Assembly: GCA_937894055.1 (NCBI GenBank)
Contig: CALDHQ010000299.1
Location: forward strand, 1 to 9,964
DNA length: 9,964 nucleotides
Direction of reading: 5' to 3'
Source of the DNA: an uncultured Polymorphobacter sp.
Lineage (GTDB): Bacteria > Pseudomonadota > Alphaproteobacteria > Sphingomonadales > Sphingomonadaceae
Shown: positions 9,819-9,964 of the stretch, piece by piece
Position numbering within the stretch: the first letter of the stretch is position 1
Layout of the letters: each line of letters starts with the position of its first letter
The notes under the pieces: generated by a model
Seen by the model: the letters and a program-made list of their open reading frames with translations, nothing else
What the model was told of the DNA's origin: nothing
Databases searched by the model: none
Program-made: the position numbers and the translations under genes

Positions 9819-9964
9819 GCAAACGCATACGCGGGCTGCGATCCAAACTGCTGCCACAACACACCGAGCAGCAACCCCGCCGGGATCGAAGCGATGCCGA
9901 ACGTGTCCTGCCCGGCCCAGCCGCCCTTGACGAAGTTGGCCATCGAGAAACCTGGCGACACCAC
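9791..9964 (-). CDS. Probable C-terminal fragment of a major facilitator superfamily transporter, running off the window
   Basis: Read on the minus strand from 9964, the sequence is open for 57 codons to TAG (complement of 9791-9793). It gives a membrane-protein-like sequence: [20 protein letters not shown], then [20 protein letters not shown], then [17 protein letters not shown]. The pattern of a helix, a [12 protein letters not shown] turn and a final [10 protein letters not shown] span resembles the last two membrane segments of an MFS transporter. The end of the frame overlaps the DadA fragment. The true MFS sequence probably stops at the junction near 9800-9818, and the in-frame TAG is coincidental or shared. 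The start lies beyond the window. Substrate and subfamily cannot be told. The strand flip within a few bases of DadA's last recognisable residue is the main reason to treat this end as chimeric. Confidence 0.5.
   Translation of the reverse strand: MVSPGFSMANFVKGGWAGQDTFGIASIPAGLLLGVLWQQFGSQPAYAFAAVAGFVAG

Noticed and set aside
8528..9964. A novel SucA-DadA fusion enzyme encoded by one continuous 479-codon frame
   Set aside because: Both parents are cut inside essential domains, the join lies in shared sequence, and a second switch to opposite-strand coding follows within 200 bases. An artefact explains this better.

Overview
The window is a high-GC stretch whose protein sequences and gene content (ZapE, malate dehydrogenase, succinyl-CoA ligase, 2-oxoglutarate dehydrogenase E1) point to an alphaproteobacterium, most likely of the sphingomonad group. 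That placement rests on remembered protein similarity and gene order, not on a search. Coding density is high, the genes run almost entirely on the + strand, and no stretch over 300 bases lacks a gene. No tRNA, rRNA, CRISPR array, insertion sequence or integrase was seen. Layout: 1-687 is the C-terminal part of zapE. 720-3406 is a translationally coupled EmrA/EmrB-type efflux pair. 3378-4052 (-) is an unrecognised small membrane protein that converges on and overlaps the end of the emrB-like gene. 4203-7974 is a TCA-cycle block (mdh, sucC, sucD), interrupted at 5192-5866 by an AT-rich HNH-nuclease-like gene. 7991-8392 is a small VOC-family (glyoxalase-fold) protein. 8528 onward is sucA. How the genes work together: 2-oxoglutarate dehydrogenase makes succinyl-CoA, SucCD converts it to succinate with nucleotide triphosphate formation, and Mdh oxidises malate to oxaloacetate. 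This is a contiguous slice of the TCA cycle, probably continuing with the E2/E3 subunits of the 2-oxoglutarate dehydrogenase complex. EmrA/EmrB would form a proton-driven pump crossing both membranes with an outer-membrane channel not encoded here. The two oddities are the HNH gene and the right end. The HNH gene carries a clear N-terminal HNH/zinc motif joined to a different, probably beta-rich C-terminal domain, and its composition is unlike its neighbours. It is the only candidate for a poorly described, recently acquired function. The last ~600 bases do not look like a natural locus. SucA reads correctly up to an RTGGT motif, switches in frame to a D-amino-acid dehydrogenase (DadA) fragment, then switches again to the reverse strand of an apparent MFS-transporter C-terminus. 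Both switches fall in short stretches compatible with both sides. A shift in arginine codon use near 9395 hints at a third switch inside sucA itself. I read this as a chimeric contig end (assembly or amplification artefact) rather than a new fusion protein.
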